A DNA stretch of 64,000 nt from Anaeromicrobium sediminis (GCF_002270055.1 NZ_NIBG01000011.1:82907-146906); one strand, 5' to 3'. Positions 1 through 9,261 are shown, counted from the first letter of the stretch. Program-made: numbers and translations. The notes: generated by a model not told the origin, from the sequence alone.

Positions 1-38
1 ATTCCTACCTTTTTTCTATTTTTTGGATATAGGAAAGT

Positions 39-67
39 GTATAAACATAAAATTAAGAGGCAATAAT
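39..67 (+). promoter_or_regulatory. Putative sigma-F-type promoter of sigG
   Basis: GTATA at 39-43 is followed, after 15 bases, by GGCAATAAT at 59-67. This fits the forespore sigma-F pattern GYATA / GGNNANNNT. In Bacillus and clostridia sigG is transcribed by sigma-F, so the position, about 50 bp before the start codon, makes sense. It is pattern matching only; the spacer is one base shorter than usual. Confidence 0.42.
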
Positions 68-114
68 TTTATTAAGTAAGGGGGCAATAAAAGGTAGAAG
101 CGGAGGAATAAGTA

Positions 115-888
115 ATGCATGTAAACAAAGTAGAGATTTGTGGTGTTAATACATCTAAACTTCCTGTGCTTACAAATAATGAAATGAAAAAATTATTTGG
201 AAGAATTCACGCCGGAGATTTATCAGCTAGAGAAGAGTTTATAAGGGGAAATTTAAGACTAGTACTAAGTGTAATTCAAAGATTTAACAACAGAGGCGAG
301 CATGTAGATGACTTATTTCAAGTAGGGTGTATAGGGTTAATAAAGGCAATTGACAATTTCGACTTGAGTCACAATGTAAGATTTTCCACTTATGCAGTAC
401 CAATGATAATAGGAGAGATAAGAAGATATTTAAGAGATAATAACTCTATAAGAGTAAGTAGATCATTGAGAGATACAGCATATAAAGCGCTTCAAGTTAG
501 GGACCAATTGATAAATAAAAATGCTAAAGAACCTACTGTAACAGAAATAGCAAGGGTATTAGATATGCCAAGGGAAGATGTGGTATTTGCACTAGATGCA
601 ATCCAAGATCCCATATCTTTATTTGAACCTATATATCACGATAGTGGAGATGCCATATTTGTTATGGATCAAGTAAGTGATGAAAAAAGTGAAGATGAAA
701 TTTGGCTAGAAGGTATAGCATTGAGAGAGGCCCTTCGAAAACTAAATAACAGGGAGAAGCATATTTTAACATTGAGATTTTTCGAAGGTAGAACTCAGAT
801 GGAAGTTGCAGATGAAATAGGTATATCTCAAGCTCAAGTTTCAAGATTAGAAAAAACTGCTCTAAAGCATATGAAAAAATACATATAA
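115..888 (+). CDS. sigG: RNA polymerase sporulation sigma factor SigG
   Basis: Late forespore-specific sigma factor (sigma-G, 257 aa), which drives SASP, spore coat and germination genes after engulfment. The N-terminus carries KVEICGVNTSKLPVL, a stretch typical of SigG rather than SigF. Sigma region 2 (about residues 40-110, with VDDLFQVGCIGLIKAIDNFD) is followed by region 3 and a C-terminal region 4 helix-turn-helix (GRTQMEVADEIGISQAQVSR). The ATG start has GGAGG ten bases upstream. A sigma-F-like promoter precedes it and a hairpin terminator follows at 890-923. In relatives spoIIGA-sigE lie just upstream, which would be off the left edge. The downstream ylmC/ymxH gene is the usual neighbour. 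Confidence 0.97.
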   Translation: MHVNKVEICGVNTSKLPVLTNNEMKKLFGRIHAGDLSAREEFIRGNLRLVLSVIQRFNNRGEHVDDLFQVGCIGLIKAIDNFDLSHNVRFSTYAVPMIIGEIRRYLRDNNSIRVSRSLRDTAYKALQVRDQLINKNAKEPTVTEIARVLDMPREDVVFALDAIQDPISLFEPIYHDSGDAIFVMDQVSDEKSEDEIWLEGIALREALRKLNNREKHILTLRFFEGRTQMEVADEIGISQAQVSRLEKTALKHMKKYI

Positions 889-889
889 A

Positions 890-923
890 TTAAAAGGGAA
901 AGCATAATGGCTTTCCCTTTTAA
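890..923 (+). terminator. Hairpin terminator after sigG
   Basis: Inverted repeat TTAAAAGGGAAAGC / GCTTTCCCTTTTAA around a six-base loop directly after the sigG stop codon. The descending arm ends in T-rich sequence. It separates sigG from ylmC. Confidence 0.8.
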
Positions 924-981
924 TTTAAAATGTAGTAATTTAATTTAAAGAGAAATAATATACTATTAATAATCAGTATTT

Positions 982-1009
982 GAATGAGTACATAATAAAG
1001 GGCATATTT
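982..1009 (+). promoter_or_regulatory. Possible sigma-G-type promoter before the YlmC/YmxH gene
   Basis: GAATG at 982-986 and CATATTT at 1003-1009, with a 16-base spacer, resemble the sigma-G pattern GHATR / CATNNTA. The spacer is one or two bases short and the last -10 base is off. The tentative call rests mainly on the sporulation context. Confidence 0.3.
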
Positions 1010-1034
1010 GTTTTGAGTTTAGGAGGGATAAAAG

Positions 1035-1370
1035 GTGATAAGTACAGGTGAATTGAGAGAAAAGGAAATAATAAACGTGTCAGACGGTAAAAAATTAGGA
1101 TTTGTATCAGATATAGAAATAAACTTAGAAAAGGGAAGAGTGGTATCTGTTATAGTTCCCACTGAAGGCAGGTTTTTAGGAATATTTGGTAAATATAATG
1201 AATATGTAATACCTTGGAGAGAAATAAATAAAATTGGAGTAGATGTAGTATTAGTTAATTCTAAAAGCGTGGTAGAAACTAATAAGGATAAGGTCGAGGA
1301 ATATGAAGAGGAATATGAAGAAATGCCTGTGGAAAAGGAGATTTTTATTAAAAAAGAAGGAAATATATAG
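1035..1370 (+). CDS. YlmC/YmxH family sporulation protein (PRC-barrel)
   Basis: Small PRC-barrel protein of 111 aa. Residues 1-75 hold the barrel-like core (ISTGELREKEIINVSDGKKL, then a GRFLGIFGK segment); the tail is strongly acidic (repeated EEYEE) and lysine-rich. YlmC/YmxH genes follow sigG in many spore formers and are annotated as sporulation proteins, but the molecular function is not known. The start is GTG, chosen because AGGAGG lies 8 bases upstream and the conserved ISTGEL motif begins immediately. The gene stands alone between the sigG terminator and nrdR, 60 bp apart. The acidic tail looks lineage-specific. Confidence 0.85.
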   Translation: MISTGELREKEIINVSDGKKLGFVSDIEINLEKGRVVSVIVPTEGRFLGIFGKYNEYVIPWREINKIGVDVVLVNSKSVVETNKDKVEEYEEEYEEMPVEKEIFIKKEGNI

Positions 1371-1430
1371 ACATATAGGAAAAGAAATATTATAATTTGA
1401 GTAAAAGTAGATAAAATAGGGGGTGCACAT

Positions 1431-1886
1431 ATGAACTGCCCGTTTTGTGAGTGTTTTGATACAAAGGTTGTGGATTCACGACCTACTGAAGAAGGACAAG
1501 TAATAAGACGTAGAAGAGAATGCAGCAAATGTAAAAAGAGATTTACTACATATGAAAAAATAGAAGAGATTCCTTTGATAATAATTAAAAAAAATGGAAA
1601 TAGGGAAGCCTATAATAGAAATAAAGTATTAAATGGTATAATAAGGGCTTGTGAGAAAAGGCCTGTATCCTTAAAGAATATTGAGAAAATAGTAGATAAT
1701 ATAGAAAGAAATCTTCACAATTCAATGGAAAAAGAAATAAAAAGTACATATGTAGGTGAATTAGTAATGAATGCCTTAAAGGAAATAGATGAGGTTGCCT
1801 ATGTGAGATTTGCATCTGTATATAGACAATTTAGGGACATTAATACTTTTATGGAAGAATTAAAAAAGATGTTGGATGAAAAATAA
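1431..1886 (+). CDS. nrdR: Transcriptional repressor NrdR
   Basis: NrdR (151 aa) is the nucleotide-sensing repressor of ribonucleotide reductase operons. The N-terminal zinc ribbon is complete (CPFC at 3-6 and CSKC at 31-34, with the basic RRRRE stretch). The ATP-cone domain runs from about residue 47 ([23 protein letters not shown]) to 135, and the family signature [11 protein letters not shown] is present. GGGGGTG precedes the ATG. It acts on nrd promoters elsewhere, since no ribonucleotide reductase is in the window. A 56-bp perfect palindrome follows the gene. Confidence 0.97.
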   Translation: MNCPFCECFDTKVVDSRPTEEGQVIRRRRECSKCKKRFTTYEKIEEIPLIIIKKNGNREAYNRNKVLNGIIRACEKRPVSLKNIEKIVDNIERNLHNSMEKEIKSTYVGELVMNALKEIDEVAYVRFASVYRQFRDINTFMEELKKMLDEK

Positions 1887-1893
1887 AAATCAT

Positions 1894-1949
1894 AAAATAT
1901 ATATAAATAATAGCAAGTTATATAACTTGCTATTATTTATATATATTTT
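1894..1949. terminator. 56-bp perfect palindrome between nrdR and pgeF
   Basis: Positions 1894-1921 are the exact reverse complement of 1922-1949, centred on the AAGTTAT/ATAACTT junction. The + strand arm ends in TATTTTT, so it can act as a terminator for nrdR. Its symmetry would also make a terminator-like hairpin on the opposite strand. It excludes the upstream alternative starts for pgeF. Confidence 0.8.
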
Positions 1950-1986
1950 TACCTTATTAAAAATTTCAAGTAAGGAGTTGATTAAG

Positions 1987-2799
1987 ATGCCTTTTATATT
2001 AAAGGAAAGCACTAATGGTGCAAAATATTATGCTATAGATGAGTTTGATAAAACTAATATGGTAAAGACGTGCTTTACTACAAAGATGGGTGGGGTAAGT
2101 AATGGTGAATTTTCCACTTTAAACATGGGAACTAAGACCAATGATAAAAGGGAGAATATAATTAAAAACTATGAAATCATATGTGAGGCTCTAGGTATAA
2201 GGATGGAGAACTTAGTATTATCTGATCAAGTCCACAAAGATGAAATTAAAATCGTGCATATGGAGGATAAAGGTAAAGGCATTTTATGTGAAAGTGATAT
2301 TAAGGAAATTGATGGATTAATAACGTCACAAAAGGATATTTGCTTAGTGACTCAGTATGCAGATTGTGTTCCTGTATATATATTTGATAAGAAAAATAAA
2401 GTAATATCTTTAGTACATTCTGGATGGCGAGGGACTGTAAAGAAAATAAGTAAAAAGGCAATTGAAATTATGAAAGATGTATATAATACAAATCCTTCAG
2501 ACTGCATAGGAGCAATAGGGCCTTCTATAGGAGTTTGTTGCTATGAGGTAGACGAAAGGGTCATAGAAGAGTTTAAAAAACATTTTAATAATGTGGAGGA
2601 TTTTGTGAAAAATAAGAAAAATGGAAAATATAATCTGGACCTATGGGAAGCAAATAAAAGTATATTAAAAGACACGGGTTTAAATGAAGAAAATATAATA
2701 GTTAGCCATGTATGTACCATGTGTAATGAAGAACTATTTTCATATAGAAGGGATAATGGAAATACGGGAAGAATGGCAGCAATGATGCAGTTACTGTGA
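1987..2799 (+). CDS. pgeF: Peptidoglycan editing factor PgeF (YfiH/LACC1-type Cu-Zn purine nucleoside enzyme)
   Basis: YfiH family protein, 270 aa. These proteins share the LACC1 fold and have been described as multicopper-like oxidases, purine nucleoside phosphorylase/adenosine deaminases, and as editing peptidoglycan precursors. Metal and active-site motifs are present: SDQVH, QYADCVPVYI, VHSGWRGT, the CCYEV segment, HVCTMCNEE and the final FSYRRDNGNTGRMAAMM. The start is ATG at 1987, with AAGGAG ten bases upstream. Reading further upstream in this frame only crosses the 56-bp palindrome. It sits 13 bp before the response regulator and may be co-transcribed with it. The gene name is by family. 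Confidence 0.92.
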   Translation: MPFILKESTNGAKYYAIDEFDKTNMVKTCFTTKMGGVSNGEFSTLNMGTKTNDKRENIIKNYEIICEALGIRMENLVLSDQVHKDEIKIVHMEDKGKGILCESDIKEIDGLITSQKDICLVTQYADCVPVYIFDKKNKVISLVHSGWRGTVKKISKKAIEIMKDVYNTNPSDCIGAIGPSIGVCCYEVDERVIEEFKKHFNNVEDFVKNKKNGKYNLDLWEANKSILKDTGLNEENIIVSHVCTMCNEELFSYRRDNGNTGRMAAMMQLL

Positions 2800-2812
2800 A
2801 GGGAGACACAAA

Positions 2813-3490
2813 ATGAAAAAAATATTAGTAGTAGATGACGAGGAATATATACGTGAACTTATAGAATTTAATTTAAAGAATAATGGCTATGAGGTGATTA
2901 CTAGTGAAGATGGAGAGATGGCTATCAAAACGGCTAAAGAAGAAAAACCTGATTTAATAGTGCTAGATTTAATGTTACCCAAACTAAGTGGATTTGGCGT
3001 GTGTAAGGAGATCAGAGCCCATGAGGAAATAGGAAGTACACCTATTATAATGCTCACAGCTAAAAATGATGAGGGAAATAAAATTGAAGGTTTAGATGCA
3101 GGAGCTGATGATTATGTGACAAAGCCCTTTAGTGTGAAGGAATTGTTAGCTAGAGTAAGGGCTGTTTTAAGAAGATATGATAAAAATCATAAGAATAATA
3201 ATGAAATAGCCATAAAAGATTTAACTATAAACTTAGATAGCCATGAAGTTAGAAGAAATGAAAAAAATATAGATCTAACTAATAAGGAGTTTGAACTATT
3301 AAAAGTATTAATTGAGAATAAAGGAAAGGTTCTTAATAGAAATTTTTTATTAGACCATGTATGGGGATATGATTATTTTGGAGATTCAAGAACTGTAGAT
3401 GTTCATATAAGATATTTAAGAAAAAAAATAGAAGATACTAATAATGAATTTATAGAAACTGTAAGAGGAGTAGGATATAAATTAAGATAG
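2813..3490 (+). CDS. OmpR/PhoB-family response regulator (PhoP-like)
   Basis: Two-component response regulator, 225 aa. The receiver domain spans residues 1-118, with acidic pocket D9/D10, phospho-acceptor D52 in LDLMLPK, T82 and K104 in the TKPF motif. A winged-helix DNA-binding domain (about 130-225) ends with VDVHIRYLRKKIE and a final VRGVGYKLR signature. It is followed after 9 bp by a membrane histidine kinase, its probable partner. The kinase architecture (extracytoplasmic sensor, HAMP, PAS) resembles PhoP/PhoR and ResD/ResE pairs, but no pst or phn genes are nearby to confirm a phosphate-sensing role. Confidence 0.93.
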   Translation: MKKILVVDDEEYIRELIEFNLKNNGYEVITSEDGEMAIKTAKEEKPDLIVLDLMLPKLSGFGVCKEIRAHEEIGSTPIIMLTAKNDEGNKIEGLDAGADDYVTKPFSVKELLARVRAVLRRYDKNHKNNNEIAIKDLTINLDSHEVRRNEKNIDLTNKEFELLKVLIENKGKVLNRNFLLDHVWGYDYFGDSRTVDVHIRYLRKKIEDTNNEFIETVRGVGYKLR

Positions 3491-3499
3491 GGTGATTTA

Positions 3500-5287
3500 A
3501 TGAAGAAAAAAATATTGATAGTATATGGTACACTCATGATAATTGGTATTATGCTTACAGGTTTTTTGGCTTTTAGTTTAATTAAAACTAATTACACCAT
3601 GAAAATTGAAGAACAATTAGTAAGTAATGGAGAACTTATAAATGAATTTATTAGTGAAAAATTAGAAAGTGGTTCTATGGATTATATGGAATTTGATAAA
3701 TATGCTATGAAATATGCTATGAAGTCAAAAGTGAGAGTAACTTTTATAGATAAAAATGGGAAAGTTCTGGGTGACTCGGAGGTTAGTGAAGACCTAGTAG
3801 ATCTTATGGAAAATCATATGTATAGATCAGAGGTTCAAAAGGCTTTAAAAGGTTATATAGGAAAGGATATAAGAACTAGTAGCACCACTAATGTGGAATA
3901 TATTTATGTGGCAATTCCCTTAAAAGTCCATAATGAAATATATGGTGTAACCCGAGTGGCGTTCCCCCTTACAGAAATTAGAAAAATTAATTTGACTCTA
4001 TTAAAATATATAATTTTATCTGTAATATGTGGGATTTTTTTAAGTTTGATAATTGGTTATAGATATGTGGACAATACTACTAAACCCATAAAGGAAATAA
4101 CAGAAATATCAAGGAAGATTGCCAAGGAAAATTATAAAGGGAAAGTGGAAGTTCGTGGAGATGACGAAATAAGAATTTTAGCAGAAAATTTTAATATTAT
4201 GGTGGAAAAATTAAATAATACAATAAATGAAACTAGGGATAAGAATATTAAATTAAAGTCCACTTTAAGTAGTATGAAGGCAGGTATATTTGCTGTTGAT
4301 AAAGAATTAAATGTAATACTTGTAAATCATGCAGCAAAGGAATTTCTCGGTATAAAAGAGGAAAATGTGTATAAAAGACATATGGATGAAGTAGTACAGA
4401 ATGAAGAATTAAAAGTCCTATTAAAAGATTTATTAATGGTGGGAGAGAGTACAGAAAAGAAGGTGGAAGTAAAATTATTAGAAAAAAGAATTTTAAAGAT
4501 TTATACAAATCCAATAAAATTGGATTTAGACCCTAATAGGGTATTGGGAGTCATGGCCCTTGTTGAAGATATAACTGAAATCACAAGATTAGAAAATATG
4601 AGAAGTCAATTTGTGGCCAATGTTACTCATGAATTAAAGACTCCTCTCACATCTATAAGTGGATTTATAGAAACATTAAAATCTGGTGCTATTGATAATA
4701 AAAGTGTGAGAAGTAGATTTTTAGATATTATAGAAATAGAAACGGAGAGATTAAATAGACTTATAGACGATATACTTACCTTATCTGAGATAGAAAATAG
4801 AAGTTCAAATACTAGAAAAGAAGAAATAAATGTAAAATCCAGTATAGAAGAAGTGTTTTTCATAATGAAAAGAATAGGAGAAGAAAAGAATATAGAATGT
4901 GATCTTGAAATATCATCTTCCCTATCTAGTATATACGGAAACAGAGATTGGTTTAAACAAATGCTAATAAATTTAATAGGTAATGGAATAAAGTATACTA
5001 ATGAAAATGGAAAAATATATATAAAAGTTTATGAAAAATATAATAAAATCATAATATCTGTTAAGGATACGGGAATAGGAATACCAAAAGAGGACATTCC
5101 AAGACTTTTTGAAAGGTTTTACAGGGTGGATAAGGCTAGAAGTAGGAAAGTTGGTGGAACGGGCTTAGGCTTAGCTATAGTAAAGCATATAATCCTATCC
5201 TTTAAAGGAAGTATTTCTATAAATAGTACCTTAGGTGAAGGTTCGGAGTTTGTTATTAAATTACCTATAAAAAAGATGCATAAGTAA
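3500..5287 (+). CDS. Sensor histidine kinase with HAMP and PAS domains (PhoR/ResE-like)
   Basis: Membrane sensor kinase, 595 aa. The first transmembrane segment is about residues 5-28, an extracytoplasmic sensor domain spans 30-168 and the second transmembrane segment is 169-190. A HAMP linker (190-245) and a PAS domain (250-365) follow. The dimerisation domain carries the H-box VTHELKTPLTSI with phospho-acceptor H377. The ATPase domain shows the N-box (NLIGNGIKYT), G1 (VKDTGIGIP), F-box (LFERFYRVDK) and G2 (GGTGLGLAIVKHI). It probably autophosphorylates and passes phosphate to D52 of the upstream regulator. A terminator overlaps its last codons. The signal sensed cannot be read from the sequence. 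Confidence 0.93.
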   Translation: MKKKILIVYGTLMIIGIMLTGFLAFSLIKTNYTMKIEEQLVSNGELINEFISEKLESGSMDYMEFDKYAMKYAMKSKVRVTFIDKNGKVLGDSEVSEDLVDLMENHMYRSEVQKALKGYIGKDIRTSSTTNVEYIYVAIPLKVHNEIYGVTRVAFPLTEIRKINLTLLKYIILSVICGIFLSLIIGYRYVDNTTKPIKEITEISRKIAKENYKGKVEVRGDDEIRILAENFNIMVEKLNNTINETRDKNIKLKSTLSSMKAGIFAVDKELNVILVNHAAKEFLGIKEENVYKRHMDEVVQNEELKVLLKDLLMVGESTEKKVEVKLLEKRILKIYTNPIKLDLDPNRVLGVMALVEDITEITRLENMRSQFVANVTHELKTPLTSISGFIETLKSGAIDNKSVRSRFLDIIEIETERLNRLIDDILTLSEIENRSSNTRKEEINVKSSIEEVFFIMKRIGEEKNIECDLEISSSLSSIYGNRDWFKQMLINLIGNGIKYTNENGKIYIKVYEKYNKIIISVKDTGIGIPKEDIPRLFERFYRVDKARSRKVGGTGLGLAIVKHIILSFKGSISINSTLGEGSEFVIKLPIKKMHK

Positions 5288-5305
5288 ACTTATGCATCTT
5301 TTTTT
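5273..5305 (+). terminator. Terminator overlapping the end of the histidine kinase gene
   Basis: A 13-bp stem (AAGATGCATAAGT / ACTTATGCATCTT) with a two-base gap at its tip and a following T run. The last coding codons and the stop codon form the ascending arm. Confidence 0.88.
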
Positions 5306-5371
5306 AATTAAAAATTTTAAAATGCAAATACTAAATAGAAGACATAAGATATTTAGTTAGGAGATGATTAT

Positions 5372-6286
5372 GTGCATGACTTCATTGTATCTATGTTGCC
5401 TTCGTTTATGATGGGAATTTTGGCTAGAATATATATGATAAGAATAGATCAAAGGCAATATCCTAGTTACCCTCAAGGATTAATATCTCATTTTACTTTA
5501 GGAATTATAGCGGCTTTTTTAGGAGCTGTGGCATTACCTGCATTAGTAGAAAAGGAGTTTGGAGCTGTAACATTCTTAGCAGTAGCGGCTCAACAATTTA
5601 GGGATGTAAGGAGTATGGAGAGAGAAAGTTTGGATAATATAGAGCCTACTGAATTAGTTCAAAGGGGCACAGCATATATAGAGGATATTGCAAAGGCTTT
5701 TGAAGCTAGAAACTATATGGTTATACTAACATCTTTGTCAACTAGCTTGACCATATATTGTGTGAAAATTATTTATTCAAATATATATGTAGAGTTTATT
5801 GTGGGCATATGTGTAGGAACAATAGTCATGCTATTTTTAAAATTCCTGTTAATGAGACAATCCATAAGACAAATAGGAGAAGTGAGAAGTGCTAAAATGG
5901 TATTTGATGGGCCCATATTATTAGTAGACGATGTAGTTATAACTAATGTGGGATTAGATGCTACAAAGGATTTTTATTTAAAGTATGGATTGGCTGCAGA
6001 GATAATTCCTAGAGACGAAGATGCCATTGAAACTTTGGCTAATGTGGGACAAAGCCAAACTATACTTCATAATATATATGTGCAACTTGGTATAAAAAGG
6101 GATTCGGACGATGTTGAATACGCTCCTTTTGCTAAAAGAAATTTAGAAACGGGAAGTATGATAATCATATGTATACCATTAATTAAAGATGAGAAACTTC
6201 TTTTAGAGAGTATACAAGGAACGCCTATTTTAGAGACTGCTAAAAGAAAAACCTTATATAGAAATAGTTTTAAAAAAATGTCTTAG
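5372..6286 (+). CDS. YIEGIA family membrane protein (sporulation-associated)
   Basis: Member of the YIEGIA domain family, 304 aa, conserved in endospore formers and of unknown biochemical role. It is hydrophobic in the N-terminal half (about 5-20, 38-58, 110-128 and 133-152 are membrane-like) with a soluble C-terminal half. The family motif appears here as AYIEDIAKAFEARNY, with D in place of the usual G. The GTG start has AGGAG 8 bases upstream; an ATG three bases earlier is in another frame. A CATAAGATA sequence at 5343-5351 resembles the -10 of sporulation sigma factors, without a clear -35. The small partner gene follows directly. Confidence 0.85.
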   Translation: MHDFIVSMLPSFMMGILARIYMIRIDQRQYPSYPQGLISHFTLGIIAAFLGAVALPALVEKEFGAVTFLAVAAQQFRDVRSMERESLDNIEPTELVQRGTAYIEDIAKAFEARNYMVILTSLSTSLTIYCVKIIYSNIYVEFIVGICVGTIVMLFLKFLLMRQSIRQIGEVRSAKMVFDGPILLVDDVVITNVGLDATKDFYLKYGLAAEIIPRDEDAIETLANVGQSQTILHNIYVQLGIKRDSDDVEYAPFAKRNLETGSMIIICIPLIKDEKLLLESIQGTPILETAKRKTLYRNSFKKMS

Positions 6287-6298
6287 GAGGGATTGAAA

Positions 6299-6496
6299 TT
6301 GGATATAGGTATAAAAGATTCAATAGTGGCTATAGTTACTACAGATAGAAATTCCATTTCTAATTATTGTTCTGTTCCTATATTTTATGCAGATACTAAG
6401 GAACAAAAGGAAAGTCTAGCTGTGAACTTATCTAAAATTACCATGTCAGCAATTCATGATTTAGAAAATGGTTGTTTTGTGTTAATAAGGCATTAA
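6299..6496 (+). CDS. Capping complex subunit for YIEGIA (small partner protein)
   Basis: Small protein of 65 aa in the family annotated as the capping complex subunit for YIEGIA. The conserved pattern is visible: an AIVTT strand, NSISNYCSVPIFYAD, KITMSAIHDLENGCFVLIRH at the end. It follows the YIEGIA gene by 12 bp. Two TTG codons are possible starts. TTG at 6293 is only 2 bases from AGGAGG (6285-6290), while TTG at 6299 is 8 bases away and is preferred. It probably forms a complex with the upstream membrane protein in the developing spore; that is inferred from family and gene pairing. Confidence 0.78.
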   Translation: MDIGIKDSIVAIVTTDRNSISNYCSVPIFYADTKEQKESLAVNLSKITMSAIHDLENGCFVLIRH

Positions 6497-6500
6497 ATAC

Positions 6501-6529
6501 TTGACTAACATAAGATTTCCAATTATAGT
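6501..6529 (+). promoter_or_regulatory. Sigma-A promoter before the DUF512-der-gpsA genes
   Basis: TTGACT at 6501-6506, 17-base spacer, TATAGT at 6524-6529. A second possible -10 of the extended type (TG-A-TATAAT, 6548-6556) lies just downstream, so two start sites are possible. Confidence 0.68.
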
Positions 6530-6595
6530 GTATATATGTTTTTTTTATGATATAATTTTTAAGGTAAATTTATTTGATAAAGGGTGTACTCAATA

Positions 6596-7918
6596 ATGGA
6601 AGTAAATGTAGAAAAATTTAAAAATATAATATTAGATGTGGAAAAGGGCAGTATTGGAGAAGAATTAGGTATAGAGCCAGGAGATATATTGCTTAAAGTC
6701 AATAATGTAGAAATAAGAGATATAATTGAATATATGTTCTTAATTTCTGACGAATACATAGAGATGGAAATTCAAAAAAGAAATGGTGAAATTGAAGTCC
6801 ATAGTATAGAAAAGGATTATGATGAGGAAATGGGGATAACATTTGAAAATCCCATCATAGATAAGGCTAAGAGTTGTAAAAATAAATGTATTTTTTGTTT
6901 TATAGATCAGCTACCACCTAATATGAGAAAGACATTGTACTTTAAGGATGATGATTCTAGATTGTCTTTTTTACAGGGAAACTTCATAACCCTTACTAAT
7001 ATGGGTGATGAAGACATAGAAAAGATAATAAAATATAGAATTAGTCCTATAAATGTGTCAATCCATACGACAAATCCAGATATAAGGATGGAAATGTTAA
7101 ATAATAAAACAGCTTGTAATGTATATGAGAGATTACAAAAATTAGCAGAAGCTCAGATTACTATAAATGGACAGATTGTTCTGTGTCCTAATGTGAATGA
7201 TAAAGAAAACTTAGATAAAACTATTAAGGATTTATATAATCTTTATCCAAGTGTACAAAGTATTGCTATTGTTCCTGTAGGTATTACTAAATATAGAAAA
7301 AATCTTTATCCTCTAGAAATATTTAATAAAGAAAGTGCAAAGGAAACTATTGAACAAATTAAAAGGTGGCAAGATAAATTTTTAAAAGAAAAAGGTATTA
7401 GATTTGTTCATTTGTCAGATGAATTTTACATTATAGGAAATGAGGAGTTTCCACCGTATGATGATTATGAAGGTTTTCCCCAAATAGAAAACGGGGTAGG
7501 ACTTATGGTTAAATTAAAGGATGAATTTGAAAAATATTTAGATTCTTTAGATGGGGATACTAATCATAAGACAATAAGTATTGCAACAGGTAAATCTGCC
7601 AAAAAATTTATAGATGATTTGGCTAGTAAAGTAAATAAAAAATATCCTAATATTCATATAAATGTATATGAAATAAAGAATAATTTCTTCGGAGAAACTA
7701 TAACGGTGTCAGGCCTTATAACTGCCACTGATATAGTCGAACAGCTAAAAGGTAAAATATTAGGAGAGAGTCTTTTAATAACTGAGAGTATGCTAAGGAC
7801 TGATACGGATGTATTCTTAGATGATTTAACAATAAGTGATGTGGAAAAATTATTAAAGGTAAAAGTTAAAGTAACAAAAAATAATGGAAAAGACTTTATA
7901 GAAAATATAATAAATTAA
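6596..7918 (+). CDS. DUF512 radical SAM protein with N-terminal PDZ-like domain
   Basis: Putative radical S-adenosylmethionine enzyme of the DUF512 family, 440 aa, substrate unknown. Residues 5-85 form a PDZ-like region ([20 protein letters not shown]). A compact CxxxCxxC cluster (C94, C98, C101 in [15 protein letters not shown]) would bind the 4Fe-4S cluster, and the DUF512 domain fills the C-terminal half. The start is ATG at 6596: AAAGGG lies about 11 bases upstream, whereas the in-frame GTG at 6584 lies within the Shine-Dalgarno region. It sits 20 bp upstream of der, the conserved clostridial arrangement, which hints at a link to ribosomes or tRNA but proves nothing. Confidence 0.9.
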   Translation: MEVNVEKFKNIILDVEKGSIGEELGIEPGDILLKVNNVEIRDIIEYMFLISDEYIEMEIQKRNGEIEVHSIEKDYDEEMGITFENPIIDKAKSCKNKCIFCFIDQLPPNMRKTLYFKDDDSRLSFLQGNFITLTNMGDEDIEKIIKYRISPINVSIHTTNPDIRMEMLNNKTACNVYERLQKLAEAQITINGQIVLCPNVNDKENLDKTIKDLYNLYPSVQSIAIVPVGITKYRKNLYPLEIFNKESAKETIEQIKRWQDKFLKEKGIRFVHLSDEFYIIGNEEFPPYDDYEGFPQIENGVGLMVKLKDEFEKYLDSLDGDTNHKTISIATGKSAKKFIDDLASKVNKKYPNIHINVYEIKNNFFGETITVSGLITATDIVEQLKGKILGESLLITESMLRTDTDVFLDDLTISDVEKLLKVKVKVTKNNGKDFIENIIN

Positions 7919-7938
7919 AGTTTGTGGAGGTGCAGAAG

Positions 7939-9261
7939 GTGGCAAAACCAGTTGTGGCAATTGTTGGAAGACCAAATGTAGGAAAATCTACTTTCTTCAA
8001 TAGAATAGCAGGAAAGAGAATATCCATAGTAGAAGATACTCCTGGAGTAACTAGAGATAGAATATATGCAGATGCTGAATGGTTAAATCATAAATTCACT
8101 TTAATAGATACGGGTGGAATGGAACCTGACTCTAAGGATATAATATTATCACAAATGAGAAATCAGGTTTATATGGCTCTAGATACGGCAGATGTAATCT
8201 TGTTTATAGTAGATGGAAGAACGGGATTAGTAGCACAAGATGAAGAAGTAGCTAATATTTTACGAAGAACGGGTAAACCTGTTATATTGGTGGTGAATAA
8301 AGTTGATAATAGAGACTTACCAGATTCTTTTTATGATTTTTACCAATTAGGAATGGGAGAGCCCTTTGCAATTTCGTCTACCAATGCCCTAGGATTAGGA
8401 GATTTATTAGATGAAGCAGTAGCTAACTTCCCAAAGGATAAGGATTTAGACTATGATGATGATCAAATAAAGGTAGCAGTTATAGGAAAACCTAATGCTG
8501 GAAAATCTTCTATAATAAACAAAATATTAGGAGAAGAGAGAGTAATAGTTAGTGATATAGCAGGAACCACTAGAGATGCTATAGATACGCCATTTACCCA
8601 TGGTGATGACGAATATGTATTAATAGATACGGCAGGGATAAGAAGAAAGAGTAAAGTAAATGAGAACATAGAAAAATATAGTGTTATAAGGGCCCTGAGT
8701 GCCATTGAAAGGGCTGATGTATGCTTAACTATGATAGATGCTACTGAAGGGGTAACAGAGCAGGACAAAAAGGTTGCAGGGTATGCCCATGAAGAAGGAA
8801 AAGGTAGCATTATAGTAGTAAACAAGTGGGATCTAGTGGAAAAAGACACTCACACTATGTCTGAATTTACTAAAATGATTAGAAGTGAGTTAGCTTTTAT
8901 GAGTTATGCACCAATAATATTTGTATCAGCTCTTACGGGACAAAGAATAAATAAATTATTAGAACTAATTAAGTTTGTATCTAATCAACATAGTATGAGG
9001 ATACCTACAGGAAGATTAAATGATGTAATAAATGAGGCAATACTATTGAATCAACCTCCTTCTGACAAGGGAAAGAGATTAAGAATTTATTATGCAACTC
9101 AAGCTTCTGTTAGACCACCTAAGATAGTAATATTTATAAATGACAAGGAACTTGCTCATTTTTCATATTCAAGGTATTTGGAAAACAAAATCAGAGAAAC
9201 CTTTGGATTCGAAGGAACACCTATTAGTATCTTATATAGGGAAAGAGATAGCAAATACTAG
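7939..9261 (+). CDS. der: Ribosome biogenesis GTPase Der (EngA)
   Basis: Essential GTPase for 50S subunit assembly, 440 aa, with two consecutive G domains. G domain 1 has GRPNVGKST (residues 10-18), DTPGVT, DTGG and NKVD. G domain 2, from about residue 175, has [24 protein letters not shown] and NKWD. The C-terminal KH-like domain covers roughly 350-440. The start is GTG at 7939 ([13 protein letters not shown]); GGAGGTG lies 6-7 bases upstream and overlaps earlier in-frame GTG codons. It is followed after 11 bp by gpsA. The acyltransferase gene plsY, commonly found between der and gpsA, is absent. Confidence 0.97.
   Translation: MAKPVVAIVGRPNVGKSTFFNRIAGKRISIVEDTPGVTRDRIYADAEWLNHKFTLIDTGGMEPDSKDIILSQMRNQVYMALDTADVILFIVDGRTGLVAQDEEVANILRRTGKPVILVVNKVDNRDLPDSFYDFYQLGMGEPFAISSTNALGLGDLLDEAVANFPKDKDLDYDDDQIKVAVIGKPNAGKSSIINKILGEERVIVSDIAGTTRDAIDTPFTHGDDEYVLIDTAGIRRKSKVNENIEKYSVIRALSAIERADVCLTMIDATEGVTEQDKKVAGYAHEEGKGSIIVVNKWDLVEKDTHTMSEFTKMIRSELAFMSYAPIIFVSALTGQRINKLLELIKFVSNQHSMRIPTGRLNDVINEAILLNQPPSDKGKRLRIYYATQASVRPPKIVIFINDKELAHFSYSRYLENKIRETFGFEGTPISILYRERDSKY

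Noticed and set aside
1876..1986. Longer N-terminus for PgeF starting at 1876
   Set aside because: The extra codons run through the 56-bp palindrome; ATG 1987 has an AAGGAG site and gives the normal family length.
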